Shown here piece after piece: positions 19,416 through 28,063 of a stretch of DNA of 64,000 nucleotides. The position numbers and the translations under genes were made by a program. Source of the stretch: Sinobacterium caligoides (GTDB taxonomy: Bacteria; Pseudomonadota; Gammaproteobacteria; Pseudomonadales; Sinobacteriaceae). Each line of letters opens with the position of its first letter. Positions within the stretch are counted from its first letter, which is position 1. The stretch covers positions 62,001 to 126,000 of the forward strand of contig NZ_RKHR01000008.1 in the NCBI RefSeq assembly GCF_003752585.1, given 5' to 3'. The notes beneath the pieces are model-generated. The model ran no database searches. It saw nothing but the letters and a program-made list of their open reading frames with translations, and had not been told where the DNA came from.

Positions 19416-19838
19416 ATGAACAGCAACGTCAGCGACGATAGCACCACGCTAATCGAGAGTTCTTTCTTAGACCAAGTAAAATGGACACCGGACGGTCTTG
19501 TCGCAGCCATCGCTCAAGACTACCAGAGCGGCGAGATCCTAATGATGGCCTGGATGAATCGAGAGTCCCTACAGCTCACCGTCGACGAGGGACGCGCCAT
19601 CTACTGGTCGCGCTCTCGCCAGAAACTGTGGCGCAAGGGCGAGGAATCCGGGCATATCCAGCAGCTGCATGAAATTCGTCTCGACTGTGACGCCGATGTA
19701 GTCTTACTCAAGGTCAAGCAGCTCGGCGGCATCGCCTGCCATACCGGCCGTAAAAACTGCTTTTATCGCAAGTACGATAACGGCCAATGGCAGAGCGTCG
19801 ATCCAGTGGTCAAAGACCCTGAGACCATTTATAACTAG
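19416..19838 (+). CDS. hisI: Phosphoribosyl-AMP cyclohydrolase
   Basis: A 140-residue zinc enzyme for the third step of histidine synthesis, opening the adenine ring of phosphoribosyl-AMP. Visible motifs are [10 protein letters not shown], the [14 protein letters not shown] loop, the metal ligands in DCDAD, and [10 protein letters not shown] with its Cys. It is a stand-alone HisI, followed 13 bases later by a stand-alone hisE, unlike the fused HisIE of enteric bacteria. The upstream 84-base gap has TATTAT-like sequence near 19370 that may be its promoter. The main histidine operon is not in this window. Confidence 0.97.
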   Translation: MNSNVSDDSTTLIESSFLDQVKWTPDGLVAAIAQDYQSGEILMMAWMNRESLQLTVDEGRAIYWSRSRQKLWRKGEESGHIQQLHEIRLDCDADVVLLKVKQLGGIACHTGRKNCFYRKYDNGQWQSVDPVVKDPETIYN

Positions 19839-19851
19839 CCTTCGCCAATCG

Positions 19852-20211
19852 ATGGCAACAGATAACGGAAGCACCATGGATAACGTATTGGCCGAGCTAG
19901 ATCAGGTACTATCAGCTCGCAAACAGGCAGACGCAGACAGTTCTTACGTCGCCTCGCTCCACCACAAGGGGCTCAACAAGATTCTCGAGAAGGTCGGCGA
20001 AGAGTGCACCGAGACCATTCTCGCCGCCAAAGACGCCGAACACAGCGGCGACAACAGCGAACTCATCTACGAGACCGCCGATCTGTGGTTCCACTCGCTG
20101 GTGGCGCTATCGCATCTCGGCGAAGACTCTAGCGCGGTACTGGCTGAATTGCAGCGCCGCTTCGACCTTTCCGGCCTCGTGGAGAAAGCTTCGCGCGGCC
20201 AATCAAAGTAA
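19852..20211 (+). CDS. hisE: Phosphoribosyl-ATP pyrophosphatase
   Basis: A 119-residue all-helical MazG-like enzyme that removes pyrophosphate from phosphoribosyl-ATP, the second step of histidine synthesis. The family signature is [19 protein letters not shown] with E and D residues that bind magnesium, then [14 protein letters not shown]. The ATG at 19852 is the longest start; the ATG at 19876 ([12 protein letters not shown]) is closer to the family N-terminus and may be the true one. It is coupled to hisI upstream and the tat genes downstream. Confidence 0.95.
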   Translation: MATDNGSTMDNVLAELDQVLSARKQADADSSYVASLHHKGLNKILEKVGEECTETILAAKDAEHSGDNSELIYETADLWFHSLVALSHLGEDSSAVLAELQRRFDLSGLVEKASRGQSK

Positions 20212-20241
20212 TTTACAGCATTCATTTAAAGGAGCTCAATC

Positions 20242-20493
20242 ATGGGTTTAGGCGGCATTAGCATCTGGCAACTACTCATCATCTTAGCCATCGTCATCGT
20301 CCTCTTCGGCACCAAGCGCCTGAAGAATATCGGCGGCGATCTCGGCGGCGCGATCAAAGGCTTTAAGAAGGCCATGAACGACGAAGAGAAGACAGAACAG
20401 GAAAAGAAAAACCTCGATCAACAGGCAAGCCCCGAAGGTGAAAGCGTCGCCAACAAGGAAGGCGCCAGCGCCGACCCCAAGAAGGGCGAATAA
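20242..20493 (+). CDS. tatA: Sec-independent translocase subunit TatA
   Basis: An 83-residue membrane protein with one N-terminal transmembrane helix ([18 protein letters not shown]), the [14 protein letters not shown] hinge and an amphipathic helix [13 protein letters not shown], followed by a charged tail. It oligomerises to form the Tat translocation site for folded proteins. A strong AAGGAG ribosome binding site precedes the ATG. It begins the tatABC block, three bases before the tatB start. Confidence 0.97.
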   Translation: MGLGGISIWQLLIILAIVIVLFGTKRLKNIGGDLGGAIKGFKKAMNDEEKTEQEKKNLDQQASPEGESVANKEGASADPKKGE

Positions 20494-20496
20494 GCC

Positions 20497-20931
20497 GTGT
20501 TTGATATCGGCTTTACCGAGCTACTGCTGGTCGCCATCATTGCCCTTGTCGTGCTGGGACCAGAGCGCCTGCCCCACGCGGTGCGCACCACCGGCAAATG
20601 GGTCGGCAAGATTCGCAGCATGTTCAACCAGGTCAAAGAGCAGATCGAGAGTGAGCTGGATGCCGACGAGATTCGCCAACAGATACACAACGACTCGATC
20701 ATGCAGCAACTCGAGCAGAGCAAGCAAGACCTCAAGGGCAACCTTGACGAGGTACGCGCCAGCCTGAAGAGCGCCGAGTTTGACCTGCACTCCTCGACCG
20801 AGAGTCAACCGAGCGCGACTGACGACAACCACGAAGAGAGCAAAGCCGACCAAGCAACAGCGAGATCGAGTCGTCTCCCAGCACAGACTCTGCTCACACC
20901 GACCAGCAGCGATAACAGCGACGAACCGTAA
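20497..20931 (+). CDS. tatB: Sec-independent translocase subunit TatB
   Basis: A 144-residue membrane protein: the N-terminus MFDIGFTELLLVAIIALVVLGPERLP is the TatB helix with its conserved Glu8 and GPxRLP hinge. A long amphipathic helix and an acidic, Ser-rich tail follow. With TatC it forms the receptor for twin-arginine signal peptides. The start codon is GTG at 20497, and the stop TAA shares its last base with the tatC ATG. Confidence 0.96.
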   Translation: MFDIGFTELLLVAIIALVVLGPERLPHAVRTTGKWVGKIRSMFNQVKEQIESELDADEIRQQIHNDSIMQQLEQSKQDLKGNLDEVRASLKSAEFDLHSSTESQPSATDDNHEESKADQATARSSRLPAQTLLTPTSSDNSDEP

Positions 20932-21737
20932 TGAGCACCAACGTTAACGATGAAGCCCAACCCCTGATCGCCCACCTGTTAGAGCTGCGCAATCGCCTAC
21001 TCTACTCAGTGCTGGCTGTATTGATCGTCTTTGCCGGGCTATTCAGCTATGCCAACGAGATCTATAGCTTTGTCTCGGAGCCGCTGCGCGCCCTGATGCC
21101 CGAGGGTACGACGATGATCGCCACCGACGTCGCCTCGCCCTTTCTAACGCCGTTTAAGTTGACCGGCGTAGTTTCGGTCTTCCTCGCCATCCCCTTCCTG
21201 CTCTACCAGGCCTGGTCGTTCATCGCCCCCGGCATGTACCGCCAGGAAAAACGTATCGCCATTCCGCTGCTCGTCTCCAGTGTCGTACTGTTCTACGCCG
21301 GCATCGCCTTTGCCTACTTTATTGTCTTTCCGCTGATCTTCGCCTTCTTCGCCGGCATCGCGCCGGAGGGCGTCAGTATCATGACCGACATTAATAGCTA
21401 CCTGAACTTCATCCTCAAGCTGTTCTTCGCCTTCGGTGTCGCCTTCGAGATCCCCATCGCCACCATCCTACTGATCTTGACCGGTGTCACCACCAGCGAT
21501 AAACTCGCCGAGAAGCGCCCCTACGTCATCGTCGGCTGCTTCGTCATCGGCATGTTGCTGACGCCGCCCGACCTAATCAGCCAGAGCCTACTGGCCATCC
21601 CGGTATGGATGCTGTTCGAGCTCGGCGTCCTCGCCGGCCGCTTCATCAAACCCAAGACAGACCCCGAGCAAGACGCCGACGACAGCGACGACAGCGACGA
21701 CACTGACAATAACGACCACAATACCGGCGCCGCGTAG
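20931..21737 (+). CDS. tatC: Sec-independent translocase subunit TatC
   Basis: A 268-residue inner-membrane protein with six transmembrane segments that recognises twin-arginine signal peptides. Conserved features are the N-terminal HLLELRNRLLYS, the FLAIPFLLYQAWSFIAPGMYRQEKR loop with the essential Glu, and PPDLISQSLLAIPVWMLFELG. The C-terminal tail is unusually acidic, with repeated Asp-Asp-Ser pairs encoded by a near-repetitive GACGACAGC run. The start overlaps the tatB stop. Confidence 0.97.
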   Translation: MSTNVNDEAQPLIAHLLELRNRLLYSVLAVLIVFAGLFSYANEIYSFVSEPLRALMPEGTTMIATDVASPFLTPFKLTGVVSVFLAIPFLLYQAWSFIAPGMYRQEKRIAIPLLVSSVVLFYAGIAFAYFIVFPLIFAFFAGIAPEGVSIMTDINSYLNFILKLFFAFGVAFEIPIATILLILTGVTTSDKLAEKRPYVIVGCFVIGMLLTPPDLISQSLLAIPVWMLFELGVLAGRFIKPKTDPEQDADDSDDSDDTDNNDHNTGAA

Positions 21738-21767
21738 TCGCAGCACCATCGACGTAGTACAATTTTG

Positions 21768-22775
21768 ATGATGAATACCGACCAGCCCACCACTCTTATC
21801 GACCGCTTCAATCGCCGCGTAGACTACGTGCGCATGTCGGTGACCGATCGCTGTGACTTCCGCTGCGTTTATTGCATGGCCGAGGAGATGACCTTCCTGC
21901 CCCGCGAGCAGATCTTGAGCCTAGAAGAGATTGCCTTCATCGCCCGCGCCTTCGTCGAACTCGGGGTGAGTAAAATTCGCCTCACCGGCGGCGAGCCACT
22001 GATCCGCCGCAACGCCATCGACCTGTTTCAGCAACTCGGCCGCCTCCCCGGACTGAAGGAACTCAATCTCACCAGCAACGGCTCGCAGCTACCTCGACTG
22101 GCCCAACCTCTAGTCGATGCGGGTACCACCCGCATCAACATTAGCCTCGACACCCTTGATGCCGACAAATTCAAAGAGCTGACCCGCACCGGTGACTTGC
22201 ACAAGGTATTGGCCGGTATCGATGCCGCCATCGCCGCAGGATTCCAGCGCGTCAAGCTTAACGCCGTCATCCTGAAAGGTCGCAACGACGACGAGATCCT
22301 CGATCTCGTCGCCTTCGCCATCGACAAGGGCGTCGACATCACCTTCATCGAAGAGATGCCCCTCGGCGACATCAGCGAGCACGATCGCGCGCTCAGCTTC
22401 TGCTCCAGCGACGAAATACTGGCGATGATCGAGGCACGCTACAGCGTTACTGCCAGCACCAGCAGCACGCCCGGACCAAGCCGCTACTATCAAGTGAGCG
22501 GCCAGACGACACGCATCGGCTTCATCTCCCCCCACAGCCATAACTTCTGCGACAGCTGTAACCGCGTCAGGGTCACCGTCGAAGGGCGGCTGCTGCTCTG
22601 CCTTGGTAACGAACACTCCGTCGATCTACGGCAGGTCATTCGCAGCTACCCCGGCGACATGGTACGACTCAAGCAAGCGATCATCGACTCGCTGGACATC
22701 AAGCCTGAGCGCCACCACTTCGACCTCAGTGATGACGTGCAAATCGTTCGTTTCATGAACACCACCGGCGGCTAA
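21768..22775 (+). CDS. moaA: GTP 3',8-cyclase MoaA (molybdenum cofactor synthesis)
   Basis: A radical-SAM enzyme of about 335 residues that rearranges GTP in the first step of molybdopterin synthesis. The N-terminal cluster ligands are C29, C33 and C36 in CDFRCVYC. The C-terminal cluster motif is [18 protein letters not shown], and the chain ends in the required Gly-Gly (MNTTGG). Two ATG codons at 21768 and 21771 follow a TTG; either ATG is likely. It follows tatC by 30 bases. Many molybdoenzymes are Tat substrates, so the adjacency makes sense, although no molybdoenzyme lies in this window. Confidence 0.97.
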   Translation: MMNTDQPTTLIDRFNRRVDYVRMSVTDRCDFRCVYCMAEEMTFLPREQILSLEEIAFIARAFVELGVSKIRLTGGEPLIRRNAIDLFQQLGRLPGLKELNLTSNGSQLPRLAQPLVDAGTTRINISLDTLDADKFKELTRTGDLHKVLAGIDAAIAAGFQRVKLNAVILKGRNDDEILDLVAFAIDKGVDITFIEEMPLGDISEHDRALSFCSSDEILAMIEARYSVTASTSSTPGPSRYYQVSGQTTRIGFISPHSHNFCDSCNRVRVTVEGRLLLCLGNEHSVDLRQVIRSYPGDMVRLKQAIIDSLDIKPERHHFDLSDDVQIVRFMNTTGG

Positions 22776-23209
22776 CCTCCTCCGTTCACGCGCGACCACC
22801 TCCCTGTTAGATAAATATTCCACCTAATGTCTAGTGAATTTTTGTTAAATTTTGACTTTTTATTACCAAAATATCTATTCGTTAGGCGAAATCAAAACTT
22901 GTATACATAGATATCTGCATCACCGGAAATAGGTGTTTACACCTATAAATATAGTCATTAATCACTATTACTTGTCGATATAATGCCGCTCAAAAAAACA
23001 ATCCAAAGATAATTTCTAGAAAAGTTCCTACAAAAAATAAAAAAAGACTTCTAGCTTATTCAAATTTGATCTATGTCGCATTATCTCGGTGACGAGTTCT
23101 GCTAATGTGCGTTTCATAGTTTTTTATGACTGTTGAGTAGATTCTTCGAGCTGCTTTAGCTCAAGTCCATGAAGCAGTGCGATACTTTTAAATCCTGAAG
23201 GAAGTTACT
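22776..23209 (+). promoter_or_regulatory. AT-rich upstream region and leader of the first porin
   Basis: A 430-base AT-rich stretch between moaA and the porin gene, with no coding potential. Near 23145-23166 a small hairpin (GAGCT with AGCTC, extended by CTT/AAG with a bulge) lies about 45 bases before the porin start and may be part of a regulated 5' leader. GAAGGAAG forms the ribosome binding site. Promoter elements are too degenerate to assign. Confidence 0.4.
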
Positions 23210-24460
23210 ATGTTGCGCAAAATCGCTCCTATTGCTCTTGCTGTATTCGCCGCTAACGGCGCTCTTGCACAAGACACCACTCAATCAAGCCAAGCCCAGA
23301 CTCTTAGCGAGCTACAAGCTCAAGTTGACAGCCTGCGCGAAGAAATGCGTAACAACGAGAGCAGCAGCTCTGAGAAGAGCGGCCTTAGCTCTGACGTTGC
23401 TGGTAGCAAGGTTAACTTCGGCGGCTTCGTACGTCTAACCGCTGGCCAGACCTCTGGCGATGACGCAACCGCTGGTGGCCCTAACAGCCTCAACCCCTTC
23501 CGCATGAGCACTACCGGCTCTAAGCGTGGCGATCAGTTCGACGCCGGTGCTGGCGAGTCTCGTCTCAACATGGAAATCCTAACACCTAGCCGCTTCGGTA
23601 CCGTCCGTACCTACGTTGAGGGTGATTTCGCCGATACCTTCCGTCTACGTCACGCCTACTTCGCAGTTGGCCACTGGACTGTCGGTCAAACCGATTCGGT
23701 CTTCAACGACGCCGCACCTGGTGTTAACACCATCGACTTCCAAGGACCAGCCGGTACCTTCAGCCAGCGTCGCCCATTGGTTGCCTACCGCAACAGCTTC
23801 GGCGACAACTGGAGCTACGCAGTATCTGCCGAGCAGTCTAAGACCAGCTGGGGCACTGACCGCGACCTTAAGACTGTCAACGTTGACCGTCCTGACCTCG
23901 TAGCCTCTTTGAAGAACGAAGGTGACTGGGGACACATTGCTGTTGCCGCAGCCTCTACCAGCTTCCGCACCAACACCAGCCAACTTAACGAAGGCGAGCG
24001 CATCAACGGCTACGCAGCCGAGATTGGCGGTGCTGTTAACCTACCTTGGGAAGCAAGCCTACAGGCAAGCTACGTTTACTCAAACGGCTCAAACGAATAC
24101 ATCTACGGTGTACAGGGCCTAGACGGCTACAGCTACGGCGTAGTTGACGGCGAAGCTGAAGCCATCGCTGCCGACGCTTGGACTGTTGCCTACAACCAAA
24201 AGCTGACTGCCACTCTAAGCGGCAACGTGTTCTACTCAGCTGTTAACATCGACAACAACAGCTCTGACCTCGCTCTCGTTGATCAGAATGCGAACGTTAC
24301 CTCTGTTAACTATGCCGGTGCCAACATCATGTGGGCTGCGGACAAGAACATGGACTTCGGTGTTGAATACGTTGTCGCCGACAACACTCGCATCGATGCC
24401 AGCCACGAGGAAGATGCCAAGGCACAGCGCATCAACCTGCTAGCACAGTACTCTTTCTAA
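23210..24460 (+). CDS. DcaP-like outer-membrane porin
   Basis: A 416-residue outer-membrane protein. The signal peptide MLRKIAPIALAVFAANGALA ends at an ALA cleavage site near residue 20. Residues about 28-50 (TLSELQAQVDSLREEM) form a short periplasmic coiled coil, and the rest is alternating beta strands from KVNFGGFVRL onward, ending in the aromatic terminus LLAQYSF. This layout is that of DcaP-type trimeric porins, which take up small acidic solutes such as dicarboxylates in Acinetobacter. The codon choice is strongly biased (many GCT, GTT, TCT in an otherwise C-ending genome), as in highly expressed genes. A terminator follows directly. Confidence 0.85.
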   Translation: MLRKIAPIALAVFAANGALAQDTTQSSQAQTLSELQAQVDSLREEMRNNESSSSEKSGLSSDVAGSKVNFGGFVRLTAGQTSGDDATAGGPNSLNPFRMSTTGSKRGDQFDAGAGESRLNMEILTPSRFGTVRTYVEGDFADTFRLRHAYFAVGHWTVGQTDSVFNDAAPGVNTIDFQGPAGTFSQRRPLVAYRNSFGDNWSYAVSAEQSKTSWGTDRDLKTVNVDRPDLVASLKNEGDWGHIAVAAASTSFRTNTSQLNEGERINGYAAEIGGAVNLPWEASLQASYVYSNGSNEYIYGVQGLDGYSYGVVDGEAEAIAADAWTVAYNQKLTATLSGNVFYSAVNIDNNSSDLALVDQNANVTSVNYAGANIMWAADKNMDFGVEYVVADNTRIDASHEEDAKAQRINLLAQYSF

Positions 24461-24486
24461 GTTCGCCTAGCGCAACCTAGAACACT

Positions 24487-24516
24487 AAAAAGCCGGTGCC
24501 AGTCACCGGCTTTTTT
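24487..24516 (+). terminator. Intrinsic terminator of first porin gene
   Basis: Stem AGCCGGTG with CACCGGCT around a five-base loop, flanked by A and T runs, 26 bases after the porin stop. Confidence 0.95.
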
Positions 24517-24817
24517 GTGCCTGAAACAAACATCCCGCCACAGGGCAGGCAGCACTAACGCTCCAGCGCTCACTCCCCCGACGCCCCTCATCTCCTATAA
24601 GTTATTGCCCGTGCCGACAAGACCCGTTAATACGCTTTTGACTAGGCATTTTCTTGCCTTTTTATTAAGATAAGTTAATAATTTGATATAGAGCAAGGTT
24701 GTTCGTCTGCAGGATCGCAGAAACAATAACGACAAAATACATCATGTTGGCGCCACCCGCCGCTCAAGGATAGAACAGATTTGTAGCACCTAGGCTACTA
24801 AAAACAGGAGTTATACC

Positions 24818-24964
24818 ATGAAGAAATTACTACTACTCGCCGCCCTGAGCTTGTTCATCACCGGCTGCGCCAGCAACGATAGCCAGCAACTCATCTCCAG
24901 CAACCAGAACATAGAGCCTTGGGCCCACGCCTGCCTCGGTGACGACCTGTGCGGACGCCGCTAA
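24818..24964 (+). CDS. 48-residue lipoprotein between two porin genes
   Basis: A short open reading frame starting ATG AAG AAA, with a good AGGAG ribosome binding site. It encodes a lysine start, a hydrophobic helix LLLLAALSLFI and the lipobox ITGC, so Cys17 should be lipidated. The mature part is only about 32 residues and ends with two cysteines in ACLGDDLCGRR. I recognise no family. Its position between two DcaP-like porin genes suggests a porin-associated lipoprotein, but that is inference. Clear lipoprotein signal plus ribosome binding site make it a likely real gene despite its size. Confidence 0.7.
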   Translation: MKKLLLLAALSLFITGCASNDSQQLISSNQNIEPWAHACLGDDLCGRR

Positions 24965-25150
24965 ACGCAGTGTCAGCGCCGCAGCACTCTCACGAATCGC
25001 GTTAGCGCACGCGGTTCGTCGGCCCCATATAACACGGCAGCATAACAACTCTGCTGATATCTCCTTTTATACCGCCAATATCCCCGCCTTTGTGCTTATT
25101 CGCCTCTAAACTTCCCCTTGATAACGCGAACGTTTCAAGGAAGCCAAACC

Positions 25151-26557
25151 ATGCTGAAAAAGATCACCGTCGCGGCACTTGCCCCGGCCACGCTGTTACT
25201 CGCTAGCCCGAACAGCCTCGCTGCCAGCAACGCTGAGCTCGAGGCTCAAATCCGACAAATGCAGGCTGTCATCGAGCAAATGCAGCGCCAGATGCAGGAA
25301 AAAAACGCCCTCGAGCAAGAGTTCATTAAGGAGCAACGCGTCTCCACAACCAGCCGGCAATATCAGTCGGGCACCGGCACGCAGGCCGGCAGCGTCAAGG
25401 CCAGCGACCAACAGGTCAGCATCAAGCTCGGTGGCTTTGCCAATCTAGTCACCGCCTACGACGGCGGTAACGGCATGAACAACCCCGACTCCTTCATCGT
25501 CAGCCAGATCCCGATCAAGAAGGGCGACGGTAAGTACTACATCAGCGACGGCCAAACCTATACCGGTAGCGGCGACCAATTTCACATCGGCGCCAACCAG
25601 AGCCGCTTCAGCGTCGAGGCACTCACCCCCAGCCCCTTCGGCACCCTGAAGATGTTCCTCGAGGGTGACTTCCACGGCGGCGGCAATAGCTTCCGCCTTC
25701 GACACGCCTATGGCCAGACCGGCGCCTGGACGTTAGGTCAGACCTGGTCCACTTTCGACAACCTCTCGGCCAACCCCGCCACCGTCGACTGGCAGGGCGC
25801 ACCCGGCGTGCTCGCACTGCGCCAGCCACTCATCCGCTACAACCACAGCTTTGCTGAGCACTGGGATGCCTCCCTAGCACTGGAGGACAACTCCTACGCC
25901 AGTGAACTCGACGACATCAGCAACGACGACGACGTCGCCGAGTCGATCAACTTCGACCGTCCAGACCTTCACCTAATGCTGAAAAACAGTGGCGACTGGG
26001 GCAACATCCAAGGCAATTACGTCTACACCTCCTTCAAGGGCAAACCGGCCTTCGGCACCACCGCCAACTACAAGAGTAAGCGTATCGACGGCTACGGTGC
26101 CAAACTCAGCGGCGTCATCAATATTACCCAGCACACCGCGCTGCAGTTAAGCGCCGCCTATGTCGACGGCGCCAGCCACTATATCGCCGATCTTTCGGGC
26201 AGCGGCAATACCCTAGCCATCGACGATGACGGCAATGTCGACACGGTCACTGCCGAGGCCTACTCGGTGGCCATCGCCCAACAGTGGAACGATCACCTGC
26301 GCTCCACCTTCGCCTACTCGATGGTTGACGTCGATAACGGCGGCTATTACTACGACAAAAACGATGCGGGGTACATCCCGGGAGTGTCGCTCAGCCGCTA
26401 TACCGAGTCCGCCTACTATGTCGCCAATATCTTCTGGGATATCGATGAGCACATTACCACCGGCTTTGAATACCTCTATGGCGAGCGCGAAGATACCGAT
26501 GGCTATGATGGCGACTCACAGCGCGTGCATTTCATGACCCAATATAACTTCAACTAA
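25151..26557 (+). CDS. DcaP-like outer-membrane porin, second copy
   Basis: A 468-residue outer-membrane protein. The ATG at 25151 starts a signal peptide (MLKKITVAALAPATLLLASPNSLA); the longer frame from 25118 adds an unlikely extension. Residues about 27-60 form a coiled coil rich in Met and Gln (LEAQIRQMQAVIEQMQRQMQ), and the beta barrel follows from QVSIKLGGFANL to the C-terminal FMTQYNFN. It shares the motifs RLRHAYGQTGAWTLGQTWSTF and FDRPDLHLMLKNSGDWG with the upstream porin, so the two are diverged duplicates. Unlike the first copy its codon use is ordinary, suggesting lower or conditional expression. Confidence 0.85.
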   Translation: MLKKITVAALAPATLLLASPNSLAASNAELEAQIRQMQAVIEQMQRQMQEKNALEQEFIKEQRVSTTSRQYQSGTGTQAGSVKASDQQVSIKLGGFANLVTAYDGGNGMNNPDSFIVSQIPIKKGDGKYYISDGQTYTGSGDQFHIGANQSRFSVEALTPSPFGTLKMFLEGDFHGGGNSFRLRHAYGQTGAWTLGQTWSTFDNLSANPATVDWQGAPGVLALRQPLIRYNHSFAEHWDASLALEDNSYASELDDISNDDDVAESINFDRPDLHLMLKNSGDWGNIQGNYVYTSFKGKPAFGTTANYKSKRIDGYGAKLSGVINITQHTALQLSAAYVDGASHYIADLSGSGNTLAIDDDGNVDTVTAEAYSVAIAQQWNDHLRSTFAYSMVDVDNGGYYYDKNDAGYIPGVSLSRYTESAYYVANIFWDIDEHITTGFEYLYGEREDTDGYDGDSQRVHFMTQYNFN

Positions 26558-26814
26558 GGCGAGATCGCTGCGGCTTGCTAAGCCTAATAAGCTTCACGCA
26601 AAACGGGGGAGGAGCCTGAGACTCCTTCTCTACACACTCCTTCTCTGTACCCTCCCTCGAATATAGGAGGTCGAGAGCAATAAAAAATAACCCTCTCGCC
26701 CTCCCACCACCAAAGCTGCTGTAATCAACCAGCTAGCTAGAGTCGCCTCCAGCGGCTCAGACGATGTATCAATATAACGCTCATAATATCAACGTCATCG
26801 ACTCTGGAGCTATT
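26558..26814. other. Intergenic region, no feature assigned
   Basis: About 250 bases after the second porin gene, with pyrimidine-rich stretches (CTCCTTCTC occurs twice) and no strong terminator. The ribosome binding site GGAG of the next gene lies at its end. Confidence 0.3.
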
Positions 26815-27240
26815 ATGCTTTTCTCTAAGATTTTGCTCATCATTAGCGGCCTCATCTTTGCCGTCTACGGTCTGCTCTGCGCCATCAGCCCACAACTGCC
26901 CGCGCAGTATATCGGCTACCAACCCGGCATCGGCGGTAGCACCGTCGAAATCATTGCCATGTATGGCGGCCTGCAACTCGGCCTCGGCATTCTCTACTTT
27001 GTCTGCGCCCTCAAACAGCGCTGGGTCATCCCCGGCCTCTGGCTAATACTCGCCACCATCGGCAGTCTCGGCATTAGCCGTCTACTCGGCGGCATTATGC
27101 ACGGCCTTGACGACTATAATATGGGCGCCTTGCTCTACGAACTATCGACCACAGGGTTGTGCCTTAGCGCGCTGGTACTCGAGCGCGCTAAGACCGGCTC
27201 GGCAACGCAGCCCGTACTACAGGCCGAACAAAGTCGCTGA
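26815..27240 (+). CDS. DUF4345 membrane protein
   Basis: A 141-residue protein with four predicted transmembrane helices: the first at about 5-25, then segments around 45-63, 68-88 and 105-122. The pattern PQLPAQYIGY, IAMYGGLQLGLGILY and ISRLLGGIMHG is that of the DUF4345 family of small membrane proteins, whose role is unknown. The ATG at 26815 has GGAG nine bases upstream and is preferred over the start at 26764. Confidence 0.75.
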   Translation: MLFSKILLIISGLIFAVYGLLCAISPQLPAQYIGYQPGIGGSTVEIIAMYGGLQLGLGILYFVCALKQRWVIPGLWLILATIGSLGISRLLGGIMHGLDDYNMGALLYELSTTGLCLSALVLERAKTGSATQPVLQAEQSR

Positions 27241-27263
27241 TGGGTATCTTTTTGTCGACAATG

Positions 27264-27278
27264 TGACAAATTTTGTCA
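27264..27278. promoter_or_regulatory. Perfect palindrome, candidate operator
   Basis: TGACAAA-T-TTTGTCA is a perfect 15-base inverted repeat located 24 bases after the DUF4345 stop and about 150 bases before the next start. A second TTTTGTCG lies just upstream at 27250-27257. It looks like a binding site for a dimeric regulator, which I cannot name. Confidence 0.4.
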
Positions 27279-27426
27279 TTAGGGTGGTGACTTACTGCAA
27301 GAATCGCCACCTTTATTATATTTCGCGTACCAGTCCTCATAATGAATAAAAAGTTGGCAGGCTTCGTGCAATGTTTCTTGTTAACACATTAATAAATCAA
27401 CACTAGGGACGAATCAGGAGATGACG

Positions 27427-28020
27427 ATGGAGACTGCCGCCTACGATACCGCAGCGATCGAGCAGGACTACGAGCTCAACTGGGATCTACACGCCATCAC
27501 CAACCGCGACGAGGCCATCGACTTCTTACGACGCTTCGAAAATAAGCTGTGCATTTACTCGAGCTTTGTCAATATTATCTATAGCAGCTATCAGTTTCTG
27601 ATTCCCGACAATGCTAACTATGAGATTTCCGTACTGCCGAGTCAAATCGCCCATCACGATAACTTTCATCGTATCCCCAAGGAGGCGGTCGTCGATACCG
27701 GCATCTTCCTCTATCCCGGCGAATGCTCCGGCGACAGCGGCCTATTCATCAAGATTCCCTGCCCCTTGGGCTTAGTTAGCAGTCGTGAAATGCCCTTCAA
27801 GGCGGGACTATTAGACGTCATCAAACAGTTTCAGGCCCGCGACGAGATCTTCTTACCGATAGTTATCAAAGGCAGTCTCCGTGAATACGAGAGTCGCGTA
27901 CCCTCGCTGCACCTGCACACCATCGACCTAAAACAACTCTCCCACCTGTCTGAGCTAGAGCTTGAGAGCCTGCAACGAGTCGTCGTCGACAACCTGATGA
28001 AAATCTTTAAAGACAACTAG
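27427..28020 (+). CDS. Protein of unknown function, about 197 residues
   Basis: A soluble acidic protein with no signal peptide or membrane segment and no family that I recognise. It begins with a helical stretch (NRDEAIDFLRRFENKLCIYSSFVNII), has a central beta-rich segment with HHDNFHRIPKEAVVDTGIFLYPGE, and ends in helices (LSELELESLQRVVVDNLMKIF). The AGGAG at 27416 directly abuts an ATG at 27421, while the ATG at 27427 has normal spacing, so the second is the likelier start. Codon use resembles the genome average. It stands alone and faces the vWA gene. Confidence 0.65.
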   Translation: METAAYDTAAIEQDYELNWDLHAITNRDEAIDFLRRFENKLCIYSSFVNIIYSSYQFLIPDNANYEISVLPSQIAHHDNFHRIPKEAVVDTGIFLYPGECSGDSGLFIKIPCPLGLVSSREMPFKAGLLDVIKQFQARDEIFLPIVIKGSLREYESRVPSLHLHTIDLKQLSHLSELELESLQRVVVDNLMKIFKDN

Positions 28021-28063
28021 AGGGACACTCGCCAGCTTAGCTGGCCGAGCGCCTGCCGTTTAA

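Noticed and set aside
20931-21737. Acidic repeat at the end of TatC as a separate feature
   Set aside because: It is a short low-complexity tail of GAC codons; such tails are common and do not affect the call.
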